From NCBI GenBank assembly GCA_020080175.1, contig JAGHQL010000175.1, forward strand, positions 1,016-57,138: DNA of 56,123 bases, written 5' to 3'. The DNA is from Glutinoglossum americanum (Eukaryota; Ascomycota; Geoglossomycetes; Geoglossales; Geoglossaceae). Below are positions 1 through 9,344 of the stretch, one piece after another; position 1 is the first letter of the stretch; every line of letters begins with the position of its first letter. Below the pieces are notes generated by a model that ran no database searches, was not told the origin of the DNA, and saw nothing but the letters and a program-made list of their open reading frames with translations. The translations under genes and the position numbers were made by a program.

Positions 1-70
1 AAAAAAGAGTTAGGGTGGAGTGGATGGTGTAAGGGGATGAATAAAATAAAATGTGCATAATTGTTTGTGT

Positions 71-106
<36 letters not shown>

Positions 107-450
107 GCATAACGTGAAAAATGTGCAGCTGTGGCCTGGACCGGCGTGGTGAGTATTCATGGCAATTTGGGGAATTAAAGCATTCCGATCATTATAAACG
201 CTCACTGTGGAGCGGGGGATGGTGAGGACAGAACGGAAGTGATAGAAAATATGTAGAGAGTCGCCGCGTGAGTCGCTGCGAAAATGCTGGGTAGCACTTT
301 GCCTCTGAAGAATTAAACTCTTTGGTGTGGTAACAGAGGAAAAGGCCAAAAAGGGGGGGTGCCACGCGACCGTTCTTTATACCCGCGCATGCAACTTTCC
401 AAAGTATAAAAAATACTCAATTGCGGACCGGTAACGCCTAAAAACACTGC
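1..450. other. Non-coding left flank
   Basis: No convincing gene is seen. The stretch holds a long pure G run (listed separately) and AT-rich sequence beyond the 3' end of the minus-strand gene that stops at 451. A single TTAGGG-like hexamer near base 10 is not a telomere array. Confidence 0.6.
71..104. repeat. 34-base guanine homopolymer
   Basis: Uninterrupted run of 34 G residues. Such a tract could form G-quadruplex structures, but tracts of this purity are also a frequent assembly or sequencing artefact. The window also ends in ten G residues. Confidence 0.95.
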
Positions 451-1433
451 CTAACTCCTCACCTCATCCTCCCTTATAATCTGATACTCCAACCCCTGCC
501 CATGCGCCATCTCATGATAACCCGGCGACACTGGTGGTCCTTGTGGGGGTGATGCGGGTGGTTGATAATAATACGTGGGCTTTCCTTGCGGTGGTGGACC
601 CTGGGGTGGCGGCATGGGGGGAGCGATGACGTATTGGATTACAGGTGCTGGCGCGGCGGGCATGGGGGCCGTGGGTCGGCGGTTGCGGCGGCGGAAGAAG
701 AGGATGGTTGCGATGACGGCTATCAAGCTGAGTACGGCGATGGGTACCGCGACGCCGATCGCGATCTTTATGCCTGGAGACATTGTTGTGCCCGTGGCTG
801 TTGAAGGTGAGGGGGTTGTTGATGTTGTTGTCTGCGTGATAGTGGTAATGGTTGGCTGCGCCGCCGGAGAACCCACCAGCGTAGTGGCCACACTACCCGG
901 AAACAGTGTTACATCCTCCGGCTTGTACTTGACCACGACCGCAATCGCTACCACTCTCGTCTGTGTGGCAGCAGTGCTGCTTACAAAGTGGTATCTTCCA
1001 CTAAGAGACGAGGCGTTCCAGAATGGTACGCTGAGGGGTGGCAATACGGTGCTTGTGCAGATATACGGCGCATAGTCGCCGATGGAGCAGGAATAGCCGC
1101 TGGCGTTAAGCATTGCTTGTTAGGAACAGCGTCGCACTGGAACGGTCACACTCGCCTCGGACAACACCTATGCCCAAACTCTTCAGCCGCCAACGTAATC
1201 TCCTCTACACCGGAAGTTGTAAACGTCGACTCCAGCGAACACGCATTGTAATATCCGGATGGACAAATGGCCGGCGAATAGTAGTACGGAAACCCCAATG
1301 TTGACGGCTCGCCCGGCGACGATGGCCGACAGTCCGAGTCCAAACCATAAAGGAGTGGGGTAAGTGGCCAGGAGCTCGTTATGCTCGAGCAGGAGGCGGG
1401 AGGTGTGAAGACGGTAGTCACTGGTACGGCCAT
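451..1433 (-). CDS. Ser/Thr-rich single-pass membrane protein, function unknown
   Basis: Two exons in my model, 1168-1433 and 451-1099, joined across a 68-base intron in consistent phase, giving about 304 residues. The N-terminal ectodomain has several cysteines (CPSGYYNAC, GYSCS) and a VTTVFTPPASC start, a style common in filamentous ascomycete surface proteins. A threonine/serine-rich stalk follows, then a hydrophobic segment (GIKIAIGVAVPIAVLSLIAV), an RRRNRR stop-transfer cluster and a proline/glutamine/tyrosine-rich cytosolic tail. The layout resembles fungal wall-stress or adhesion-type membrane proteins, but I recognise no named family. No classical signal peptide follows the chosen ATG, so an upstream exon could be missing. 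The intron donor (GTGTTG) is weak, so the exact join is tentative. Confidence 0.7.
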
Positions 1434-1588
1434 GTTGGCGATAAATACGATCTAGTGCGAATATGATAGTTATAAATATGGGGCGCCGCTAGGTGTTTTG
1501 TCGCCAGGAAACCTCGGATGCCAGAGACCACCCTCTCTCTTTATCCCTCCCGGGGAGAAAGAAAGAAAAAACCTCGTCCCCACGACCC

Positions 1589-2150
1589 TCATACCTCATG
1601 GCTCAAATCGCCAAGCACGTCTCGGCCGTTCGAGATCCACGCCTGAGGATTCCAGCTTCGGACGAGGAGGGCTGTGATTCGCTCGTCTGGGGTGCGGGCG
1701 TAGTGCTTCCAGATGCGGCCGCGGGGTAGTGATAAGGAGGTCCATGACCGGCCATCGGGCCGCGCAATAGCCCTCGTGGGCGAACAGACTCATTTGGCTC
1801 CTTAGCAGGAGTGAGGGAATGCCGGTGAGGCGGCGTGTCTTGACTTCGAACGGAATCGTAGTTGATCCACTCGGCCCAAAAGTATTTAAACTCGACTTGG
1901 ACTGGATGAAGCGACACCCCACAGTGATCGGGGCTAAAAACGGGTGCGGGGAGCGATCGCCCTTATGGAACACTGGCTCACCCGGCTCGCGCCAGCACAG
2001 GGCGGCATCGCTCGCCCTCCGGATTAAGGTGTCTCGGCGCAGAGCCTCACCACCCTGGTTATCCACTCCATCGAGAGGTTCTTATATCCCCTCACGACTT
2101 TCTCCACATACTTGGCATCAGGGAATTCTCCCTGCAAAAAACCAAATCCT
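1589..2150 (-). pseudogene. Coding-like remnant spread over several frames
   Basis: Minus-strand sequence reads like protein but not in one frame. Convincing peptide stretches appear in succession: one containing DAKYVEKVVRGYKNLSMEW, one containing ASDAALCWREPGEPVFHKGD, one containing EFKYFWAEWINYDSV and TPPHRHSLTPAKEPNES, and one containing IWKHYARTPDERITALLV, which ends at a stop near 1589. About three frame changes separate them, and no GT-AG intron I could find explains all of them. I do not recognise the family. It lies between the membrane-protein gene and Ctk3, and its upstream end runs into the Ctk3 promoter. It may be a decayed host gene, or an intact gene with sequencing errors in homopolymers such as the CCCC near 1720. 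Confidence 0.45.
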
Positions 2151-2177
2151 CGAAAATATCCCCTTTTTCTTGTGGAA

Positions 2178-3067
2178 ATGGCGGATCCTTTTGAAGTCCG
2201 TATGCGCTTTACGTCGCAGCTTCAGCATCTTAACGCTTCTGTGACATCTTCGCAGAAAGCTGCGCTCTATGCGCTTAAGTATAGAGATATGGACGAGGAC
2301 CTGCATTCGTGTATCTTGGAGCAGCTTGAACGGGTGGGTGTTTTTCTTTCTCTTCTTCACCTTCATCGTCTTTGTTTGACACCTAGGACAGACAAAGTTT
2401 GCTCTTCCTTTTTTCAAATTTTCAATTTTTTTTTGGGGATTGATCCGTTGCGAATGCGGAAAAACTCTCGAGCTGGTATTAACGTGGGATGGGTCAGCAG
2501 AACTCGATGAACACCCGGGCGAACATCATGTACTTCATCGAACACCTCTGCGACATGGCCCAGAAGGAAAACCACATGGAATTCGTCCGGATGATCCAGC
2601 GGGACATCCTGAGGGTAGTCGACGCCGTCGCCCCGGGTGACGGCTCTGGAGCCGCAAACGTGAAGGTCGTCCGCCGGGTCCTCGCGGCCCTCCAATCCAA
2701 ATCACTACTACCGCTTCAGACCCTCTCCGACATATCCGCCTGCCTCAACGAACGAGATCGCGACCTTCCACCCGGCCCGTCCCCGCGCCCTCGCCGCTCA
2801 ACTACCAATAATCAGAATTCGAATAATAGCAACAGTAACTCCGCTACGACTAATGGTACTAGGGTGTTGGATAAACGCCAGATCGAACAGAGGATCGAGG
2901 AGGATAGAGAGAGGCATAAGAGGTTGAGGGAGAGCATTTGGGCCGTGGAGGCGGAGGGGGATGGGGAGTTTGAGAGGCTGTGGGGGGAGGGGAGTGAGGT
3001 TGGAGAGGATGACGTTTTGGCTGGGGAGGAGGACCGCGGGGAGAGGAGGAGGGGAAGGATTGGTTGA
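2178..3067 (+). CDS. ctk3: CTD kinase subunit gamma (Ctk3-like)
   Basis: Two exons, 2178-2333 and 2501-3067, encode about 240 residues; the 167-base intron has a TTAAC branch site and a CAG acceptor. The opening residues (MADPFEVRMRFTSQLQHLNA) and the helix-rich region through SNxNTRANIMYFIEHLCDMA match the CID-like domain of the Ctk3/Lsg1 family. Ctk3 is the non-cyclin subunit of the CTDK-I complex (Ctk1 kinase, Ctk2 cyclin), which phosphorylates Ser2 of the RNA polymerase II CTD during elongation. Residues from about 140 are low-complexity (Asn/Ser, then Glu/Arg). The start was chosen because it begins the conserved domain. The last 60 codons are strikingly G-rich. Confidence 0.88.
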
Positions 3068-3319
3068 TGGGGAGATCCGATGAAATATTTAATTTTTCAC
3101 CTGGGCGTTTACCTCTTCTTTTCTTTGGTTGGTGCGGTGGGTGGAACTTGACCGGGCATTCCTTGGCGTTTGGGATTCGCGACAATGTGGCTCTTTTGGA
3201 CAAAATGTACATGTACATACATACGACCCCAGGTTAGACCACTGAATAAATGGGACATAAGCAACAGAGTAACGCCAATCTAAAACCCAATACTGGTACA
3301 CCCCAATCCCACCACATCT

Positions 3320-6300
3320 CTACCTCTCACCGTCACTCCCATCTTCTCTCTCATCCCACTCCTCCCCACTCACCTCCCCACCCCCCAACAACCTCCTCCC
3401 TTCCCCTCCCTCCTCCCTCCTGGCCACAGCCTCCCTCCCAGCAACAACCCTCCCCTCACCATCCACATCCTCCGCGCCATCCAACACATACCACATGTCC
3501 TTCTTAGTCAACAGACCCTGCAGCACGCCCATATCACAGAACAACACATACCGCAGCCCTAACTTCTGGAACATGTTCACGGTAAGTTGCAGGCTAGATT
3601 TTGCAGACAGAGTGATTGGAGTCTGGTCCATCCACGGTCGTAGGTCTAATATGCTGTGTGGATCTGCGAGCGGCTGGTGCCTGAAGTGGGTTTCGGTGGC
3701 TGGTGACAGGCTTCGTGGGGGCGAGAGGGAGGAATTGAGGGCGAATGCGAGTTCGGTGCGAGAGATATAGCCGAGGAGGATAGCCTCGCGGGTGTCAGAA
3801 ATAACAGGAAATCCACGGTAAGGTTGGGTGGCAAGGAGACTATTCAGGGAGTCAATTGTGTGACCAGTCGCGGTGATGACAACGAGGTCCTCGATACGGG
3901 TCATGACCTCGGACACAGGAACGTCGGGGATGGGTTGCTCTTGGGTATTGTCGAGAAAGGGGTATTCGTTAAAGTGGATCCAGCTCTCGTAGATACCACG
4001 CTTGCTCATGGCGTCACCAACCCATTTACTGATCATGACAGCGATCATGATGGGGAGGACGTACGTGAGCGCGCCGGTAAGCTCAAACATAATGACGACG
4101 ATGGAGACAGTCATTCTTGTCACTCCACCCAGGGCTGAGGCTGCGCCGATGATGGCATAAGTGCCCGGCGTCACGCAGGGTATATCAGGCTCGCAATTTG
4201 CAAATATCAGAGCTCCCGGGTATTTAGCCTGCCAGACCTGCACCAGAGTGCCAAGGGCACGGCCATAAAGAGCTCCAATGGCCATAGAGGGCAGAATGAT
4301 GCCTGCTGGAATTTGGAGTCCAAAGGTTACAGATGCGAGAGCGAAGCCTAGGATCGCAGCCAAGAGAAGGAGAACGATAGTTCCTGTTGTCGCCACCCCA
4401 GATTTGCAGAGACCGAATCGATCCTCCTTGATGGTGGCGCATTCGGCGAAAAGGGAAGCAACGAGTTCGGATGATTGGACTCTGAAGCCAGTCAGTAACG
4501 TCACAGGGCCAACCGCTCTGAAGAGCATACCTCATGAAAACATTTGGGAAGTTGATAAGCGAAGTAACAAGAGCTAGCACGATGACCTCCCAGGTAGGAT
4601 AGTTCTTGGTTGCAGAAGCCTTTCTCCAAGCTGCAATCCGCATGTTCAATTTGATGAAGAAGCCTCCGTACAGGCCCTGAGAGGTTCTGTTAGTATTGGT
4701 GGCGCAAGATTGTTTCGTCTGATTTATTAAAACGGCTTACTCCAATAATCCCTAGAAGAGCAAACGGTGCCATCTCAAATCCGTGCCAGCCAGTGCTGTA
4801 CGTAACCTGGTACAGAACAAGCTTGCCTGTGCGAAATGGGTTCATCGCTTGCAAGGTGACAGCAGCAACCATGGCAGAGACAAAACTCTGCCACATCGTC
4901 TTGTCGGGGAAGTAGTACGAAAGTTGCTGAAGGTACAATTAGTCGTACTCTCTTAACATACGGGGTTTCGTAGATGCACCTCCAAGCTAAAGAGGACTCC
5001 ACCAAGAGGCGACCCGAATGCAACAGAAATGCCCGCAGCAGCTGCAGCAGAGAGCACTTCCCGTTTGCGCGCTACGCTCAAGTCAGTCTCCAGATACTCA
5101 CTAAGTAGGATTCCAGCATTACCTTCGTTTTTGCTAAGATTATCGAACATTTTCATTAATAAATTTGCACAGCAACAAGCAACATGCACCAATGGACCCT
5201 CTTTGCCAAGCCATAATCCCGACGCAACAGCCAAACACTGGAGTACCACAACATTAGCCTACGCGCAGAACTAGCGGTGATCGATTCGACCTTACCAACC
5301 CAAGTGACTTCACAACTAGAGTCCAAGAACTCATAAAACGCCGAATAACAAACCCGCTAAGTACCGTCTTGATCTCTGGGATGCCGCTATGCTTTGCGTA
5401 GATTGCATAAGTCTTTACAAGAATGCTTGCACATGCCGCGAAAACTATCTGCGGCTGAGCATCAGCGCCCGCCAGGTAGTGATGTTTCGTTAGAGGGCCT
5501 CACTGAATATATAACAAAGAAAAGATATTCGGTGATGAAACGTCCGCCTTTGGAAGTGATGCCAAACGCTGTGCTCCAGGGTGTCCAGCCCTGGCAATGT
5601 TCGCTAGCTGGTAGTGGTTCAGCATCTCGATATAGACATACGTCTTGCATATAGGAAGCCTTACCTTCAAGCCCCCAACAACAAAATCCCCTATTCAAAT
5701 AGAATGTCCCACCCTCGGGTCCGCTCTTACAGTACCCCATCTTCAAATCCCCCAGCCAATCACTCACAATATCTATGCCCGCTGCCAGAACACCAGCCGC
5801 AATGCCCGTAGCAATCAAAACTAACCATATCTGGCTTGCATCCACTAGTTGCGCTGCATATCCTAGTAGACCTTTCGTATTTGATTGTAATATCCGTAGC
5901 CGCTGTCGCTCTTTCGTGTACTCAAAGATCCAATCAATGGCGGTCAGGTCATCGTAACCTACTCGGCGTCCAGGACCTTCGACGTACCAATCTAGGGGTC
6001 CGCCATCTTTTGTACCGTTGAAATGAGTTGTGTTATCGGTGGAAGTGTCCAGGGTGTGGAGTATTGCATCTTCTGCGGGTAGCACCGAAGATGGCTGGCT
6101 GCGGTTCGAGTGTTGTTGAGATGAGGTAGGCGCAGGGGATGGTGAAGGCCGCCGAATGCTCTCCAAAGGATTCGAGAGAAATTTTGGGAGTAATGATGTT
6201 GGCTTCGCGCGTCTCTTGAATGAAATCCTGAGAATAAAGCATCAGGCACTGGTCTATATGTACACATGCTCACCCACCTTGGCTCTGAACTACTCTCTAG

Positions 6301-6450
6301 AGGATTAGTAGAAAGCAAACTATCCCTAGCAATGGTGAAGTCGTCATCCTCATTATCATCTTCTACAAAGGGCTGCCGTCCAGGAGTGACCCGGCTCGAG
6401 GAGGCTTCTTCATGCAAAGCTCGTGAAGGGCCAGAAGACGAGCTCGACAT
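3320..6450 (-). CDS. CLC-family chloride channel/transporter with CBS domains
   Basis: Nine exons (6278-6450, 5665-6227, 5504-5607, 5296-5454, 5123-5237, 4980-5071, 4741-4926, 4531-4676, 3320-4481) splice in phase to 899 residues. The protein moves chloride across endomembranes (Gef1/ClC-3/4/5 group). After a Ser/Pro-rich cytosolic N-terminus come the multi-helix CLC core, the selectivity segment KHSGIPEIK (about 301-309), the gating-glutamate motif GKEGPLVH (E346), the [13 protein letters not shown] segment, and two C-terminal CBS domains. The gating glutamate is present. The position of the proton glutamate of exchangers reads Q403, formed across the exon 6/7 junction (SLE-QLSYYFP). Intron 5 (5072-5122) is 51 bases and stop-free. 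The start is divergent from the NFKBIL1-like gene. The C-terminal tail is Gly/Glu/Arg-rich. Confidence 0.93.
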
Positions 6451-6533
6451 CTCTGCAACTCAATATCAAGCCTCTACATCTATCAGCTGGCTTCGCTGTT
6501 GAATATCTCGGAACTTTCCGAATGCAGGATGGA

Positions 6534-6541
6534 TCACGTGA
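6534..6541. promoter_or_regulatory. TCACGTGA E-box-type palindrome
   Basis: Perfect 8-base palindrome 84 bases upstream of the CLC start codon and 419 upstream of the NFKBIL1-like ATG. CACGTG is the core bound by bHLH factors such as Cbf1 and USF. Equivalent cores occur at 35737-35743 and 38725-38732. Confidence 0.5.
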
Positions 6542-6599
6542 CAGTTTTCGCCCCACCCCTAAATCGGCTCTTCACTTTTATCAAGTTCCTCCAACGTTC

Positions 6600-6959
6600 C
6601 TCCCACACTGAACGACGCGTTCATCCCACATTGAGCAGCACGTTCTACGCTGAAGGTCATCCCCTCAATACAGGACAACCCACGATGAAGGATTCATCTT
6701 TATCCAAATACACATCCTTTATATATGGTGTCCTGCAACTACCTTACATAAAGGACATCCTCTATTCCGAGGAACACATTCTACACTGAAAACAGTGTTT
6801 CCACTGAAGGACCTCTATACCCGATGGTTCGTCCTTCAAAGGGCGATCCTACAGCAGAGGGCGCACCCTGCAGCTAAAGATATACCCTCATCGAAGGCGG
6901 CACCTTTCCCACGAGCAACCCCTTCTACAAAGAAGGACATCTTTTATTCTATATCCACT
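6600..6959 (+). repeat. Degenerate short repeats in a leader, with upstream ORFs
   Basis: About six or seven imperfect copies of a unit near GAAGGACATCCTCTATTCC are seen, for example around 6655, 6686, 6750, 6804 and 6932, irregularly spaced. Two upstream ATGs open frames of 34 codons (6685-6789) and 17 codons (from 6824). A stop-free extension in frame with the main ORF runs from 6795 but has no ATG. Confidence 0.45.
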
Positions 6960-7985
6960 ATGACCTCTCCTGGATTTGGTGATAGCGTCAAAATGGATGG
7001 GTATACCTCCTCTCGCCCATCGAAGTTCCATTTCAAGTCGAAATCAAAGTCGAAGTCCGACGACGATTTGAATACGACCCACCGCAAGCGGCACCACACA
7101 CCACCCACCCATGAAGCGAGACGAGATCACTCTTATAGCTCAAAACGGCGGAGGTCCTCGCGGGGTTATCGAACAACCGATGATCCAACTCTTTACGACG
7201 ACATTTTTCTCCCGAACTCGCGTTCATCCCAGTTTCCATCTCCAGAAGCCGCATTTCGAGAGTCGCTGTTTGATGCCATGGCAGATGATGAGGGCGCTGC
7301 ATACTGGGAGGGTGTATATGGCCAGCCAATTCATGTGTACTCGAAGGAAAAGCTAGGGCCAAATGGAGAGCTAGAGCAGATGACGGACGAGGAGTATACC
7401 GCATATGTGCGAGCAAAGATGTATGAGAAGACACATCAGCACATGATCGAGGAGAGGGCACGCCGGGAGAAGGCTAAAGGGCGGGAAAGAGAGATGAGAG
7501 AGGCAGGCAGGAGGATGCAGCAAGAACACGAAATGTTCCAGAAGAGGATTGATGAGACCCTGAGGAGGGGGGAGGAAAGAAGGCTGAAGAAGAGGGCAAA
7601 GGAACAATGGGCAAATTATTTAAAGGCGTGGGAAGATTTGAAGAGCACAGCACCAAGCGCTGACACCGATCAGACCAAGCAAATTGAAAACGCCAGGCAC
7701 CGAATACCATGGCCAGTCGATGCAGGCCGATTCTCAGACATCTCGCGGGAAGCTGTGGAACGGTTCTTTCTCTCTATGCCTTTCGCCAGCCGGGCACCGG
7801 AAGAACCACTTGATCTGCTGGCTATCCTGAAAGCCGAGCGCGTCAGGTGGCATCCTGATAAAATCCAGCAGCGTTTCGCTGGTGAAGGTCTAGATCGAGG
7901 TACCATGGCAGCTGTGACTGCCGTTTTTCAGGTGGTGGACAGGCTGTGGTTGGAGATGCGGGATAAGAAGGCCCACGGTACTTGA
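6960..7985 (+). CDS. NF-kappa-B inhibitor-like protein 1 (NFKBIL1) homologue
   Basis: Single exon of 341 residues from the ATG at 6960. The frame is open upstream to 6795, but only non-ATG codons lie there. The N-terminus is Lys/Ser/Arg-rich (KSKSKSKSDDD, KRRRSSRG). The middle is a long charged helix (REKAKGREREMREAGRRMQQ) likely to form a coiled coil. The C-terminus has the family hallmark ILKAERVRWHPDKIQQRF followed by a conserved hydrophobic helix; the WHPDK core recalls a degenerate J-domain. Human NFKBIL1 is nuclear and linked to splicing and innate signalling, but the ankyrin repeats of the human protein are absent here, as is usual in fungi. The fungal role is not established. Confidence 0.8.
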   Translation: MTSPGFGDSVKMDGYTSSRPSKFHFKSKSKSKSDDDLNTTHRKRHHTPPTHEARRDHSYSSKRRRSSRGYRTTDDPTLYDDIFLPNSRSSQFPSPEAAFRESLFDAMADDEGAAYWEGVYGQPIHVYSKEKLGPNGELEQMTDEEYTAYVRAKMYEKTHQHMIEERARREKAKGREREMREAGRRMQQEHEMFQKRIDETLRRGEERRLKKRAKEQWANYLKAWEDLKSTAPSADTDQTKQIENARHRIPWPVDAGRFSDISREAVERFFLSMPFASRAPEEPLDLLAILKAERVRWHPDKIQQRFAGEGLDRGTMAAVTAVFQVVDRLWLEMRDKKAHGT

Positions 7986-9272
7986 TGGGTGTGACGACTA
8001 TCTTCTAGATGGACAGGTTACAGCTAGAGATGCTATCGTGCAAGGTCGTCGTATTATATATACTAGATCGAGAGGTAAATTAAGCCTACAATAAATACCA
8101 GGGAGGATATTCCACCGTGAATTGTGGAACTATATTTATGCCTTTTCTGTCGACGCATTTGGCGAGAGACTGGCTATCATACGCCCCGTTCGGAGATATT
8201 CTCAAGGGTACACCAGGGTTTTCCCATGATCACTAAAGCCTATCTCCCCACATTGTATTCATGTGGCTTGATTAACCAGGAAGCATAAGCGATACTCAAC
8301 GAGAAATATCGTGTGGGCATATGATGACAAATCCGACTGGCAAATACAGGGCATTAATTTTGCTTTTTGGTGATTGAGATGTCTGACCTCTCATATTGGT
8401 TGGGGAATGTATACGTAGTGGAGTATTGATATGCGATCTTATCCCCTGCTCCTAGTGTTTATTTCAGTGTCTGACACGCATGAAATATTGACCAAATTGG
8501 TTCCGAGCTCCACTTATAGATAGCGATGTTTTGTTCGGGGATTCTCGATGGTGGTTTTCCAATTGGATGCTCCTTCCACTTTCGCACCGCAGGCTTCCCC
8601 ACGTCATTTCCCTGCGTTCGCGGCCTGTCAACTCGCAACCCGATTTTCAAAAGACCTTATTTAGAAAAGCCACCCTTTCAACTAACTAATCGAGTTGTGT
8701 CATCTGTCGGCTCCGACCGCTGCTCCACCAACGGATATGTTTTGCGGTCGGATACACTGGTTATGAACTAAGCGTGGTTCGGCATTAACGTAAACGGCCT
8801 GGTTTCTTTGCTTTCCCAACCAAGGCGATCCCAAAAAGGGCAGGCGGATGGCCGATCGTTTGCCCACCTTCCTCCACACCAACCAAGTCCCGCATTGTAT
8901 CATCATCTACTGATGAAGCTCGCCCCAATCTTCAATTGAGCCCACTGGAGGATCAAAATTATACTGGCTGTCGGTCCCCAATTGTGTTATTCCTGATCTT
9001 GGTAGGTTTTCCTGTGCGAAACTGTCTTCTGGACACCAAGGGCAAGCTGCGACAAAGCTGCGATACGAGATAGGTCTAGTGTGGGACAAGCGGCCGGCGA
9101 CGTCGACCATTCTACGTTATTGAAAATTCCATTTGGGTTTTCGAGAAATAATCTCTCCCGAGACGGCTGAAGTGCATGTCAAAATAAGGCAGCGGCGGTC
9201 GCATATTTGTGCGATCTCTTCCTGCAGGGTCCCGAAAGTACAAAAAGGCGGCCCAGGGACGGACTTCGGCGT

Positions 9273-9280
9273 TGACGTCG
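9273..9280. promoter_or_regulatory. CRE-like site before the PKA start
   Basis: TGACGTCG matches seven of the eight bases of the palindromic CRE (TGACGTCA) bound by bZIP factors of the ATF/CREB type. It lies 65 bases upstream of the PKA start codon, so it could be promoter or leader. Confidence 0.3.
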
Positions 9281-9289
9281 GGAAGGTGG

Positions 9290-9312
9290 GGTTAGGTTTA
9301 CCAAACCCTACC
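9290..9312 (+). other. Imperfect inverted repeat just before the PKA ATG
   Basis: GGTTAGGTTT and AAACCCTACC flank a three-base spacer; eight of ten positions pair. It would form a small hairpin about 32 bases before the start codon. Confidence 0.4.
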
Positions 9313-9344
9313 CTCTCGATATCAAACTTCATCGTCTGCTTCTT

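Larger units (their letters stand above)
6451..6959. promoter_or_regulatory. Divergent promoter of the CLC and NFKBIL1-like genes
   Basis: A 509-base spacer between two divergent start codons. It contains a TCACGTGA palindrome at 6534-6541. From about 6600 it holds a degenerate repeated motif close to AAGGACATCCTCTATTCC, and two short upstream reading frames start at 6685 and 6824 before the chosen ATG at 6960. Confidence 0.55.
7986..9344. other. Intergenic region upstream of the PKA gene
   Basis: About 1.36 kb without a supported gene; short frames on both strands lack family resemblance. It probably carries the 3' UTR of the NFKBIL1-like gene and a long promoter/leader for the PKA catalytic gene. 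A CRE-like TGACGTCG lies at 9273-9280 and an imperfect hairpin at 9290-9312. Confidence 0.6.

Noticed and set aside
1-450. Possible telomere or subtelomere at the left edge
   Set aside because: Only one TTAGGG-like hexamer is present; a telomere would show a tandem array.
562-1304. Overlapping plus-strand open frames opposite the first gene
   Set aside because: They mirror the Pro/Gly- and Thr-rich minus-strand coding sequence and show no family resemblance of their own.
1493-2244. Plus-strand frames upstream of Ctk3
   Set aside because: No domain or coding character; they lie opposite the minus-strand remnant and end inside Ctk3 exon 1 in another frame.
8459-9332. Candidate small genes upstream of the PKA gene
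   Set aside because: Several 60-80 codon frames on both strands, none with conserved motifs or plausible splice partners.
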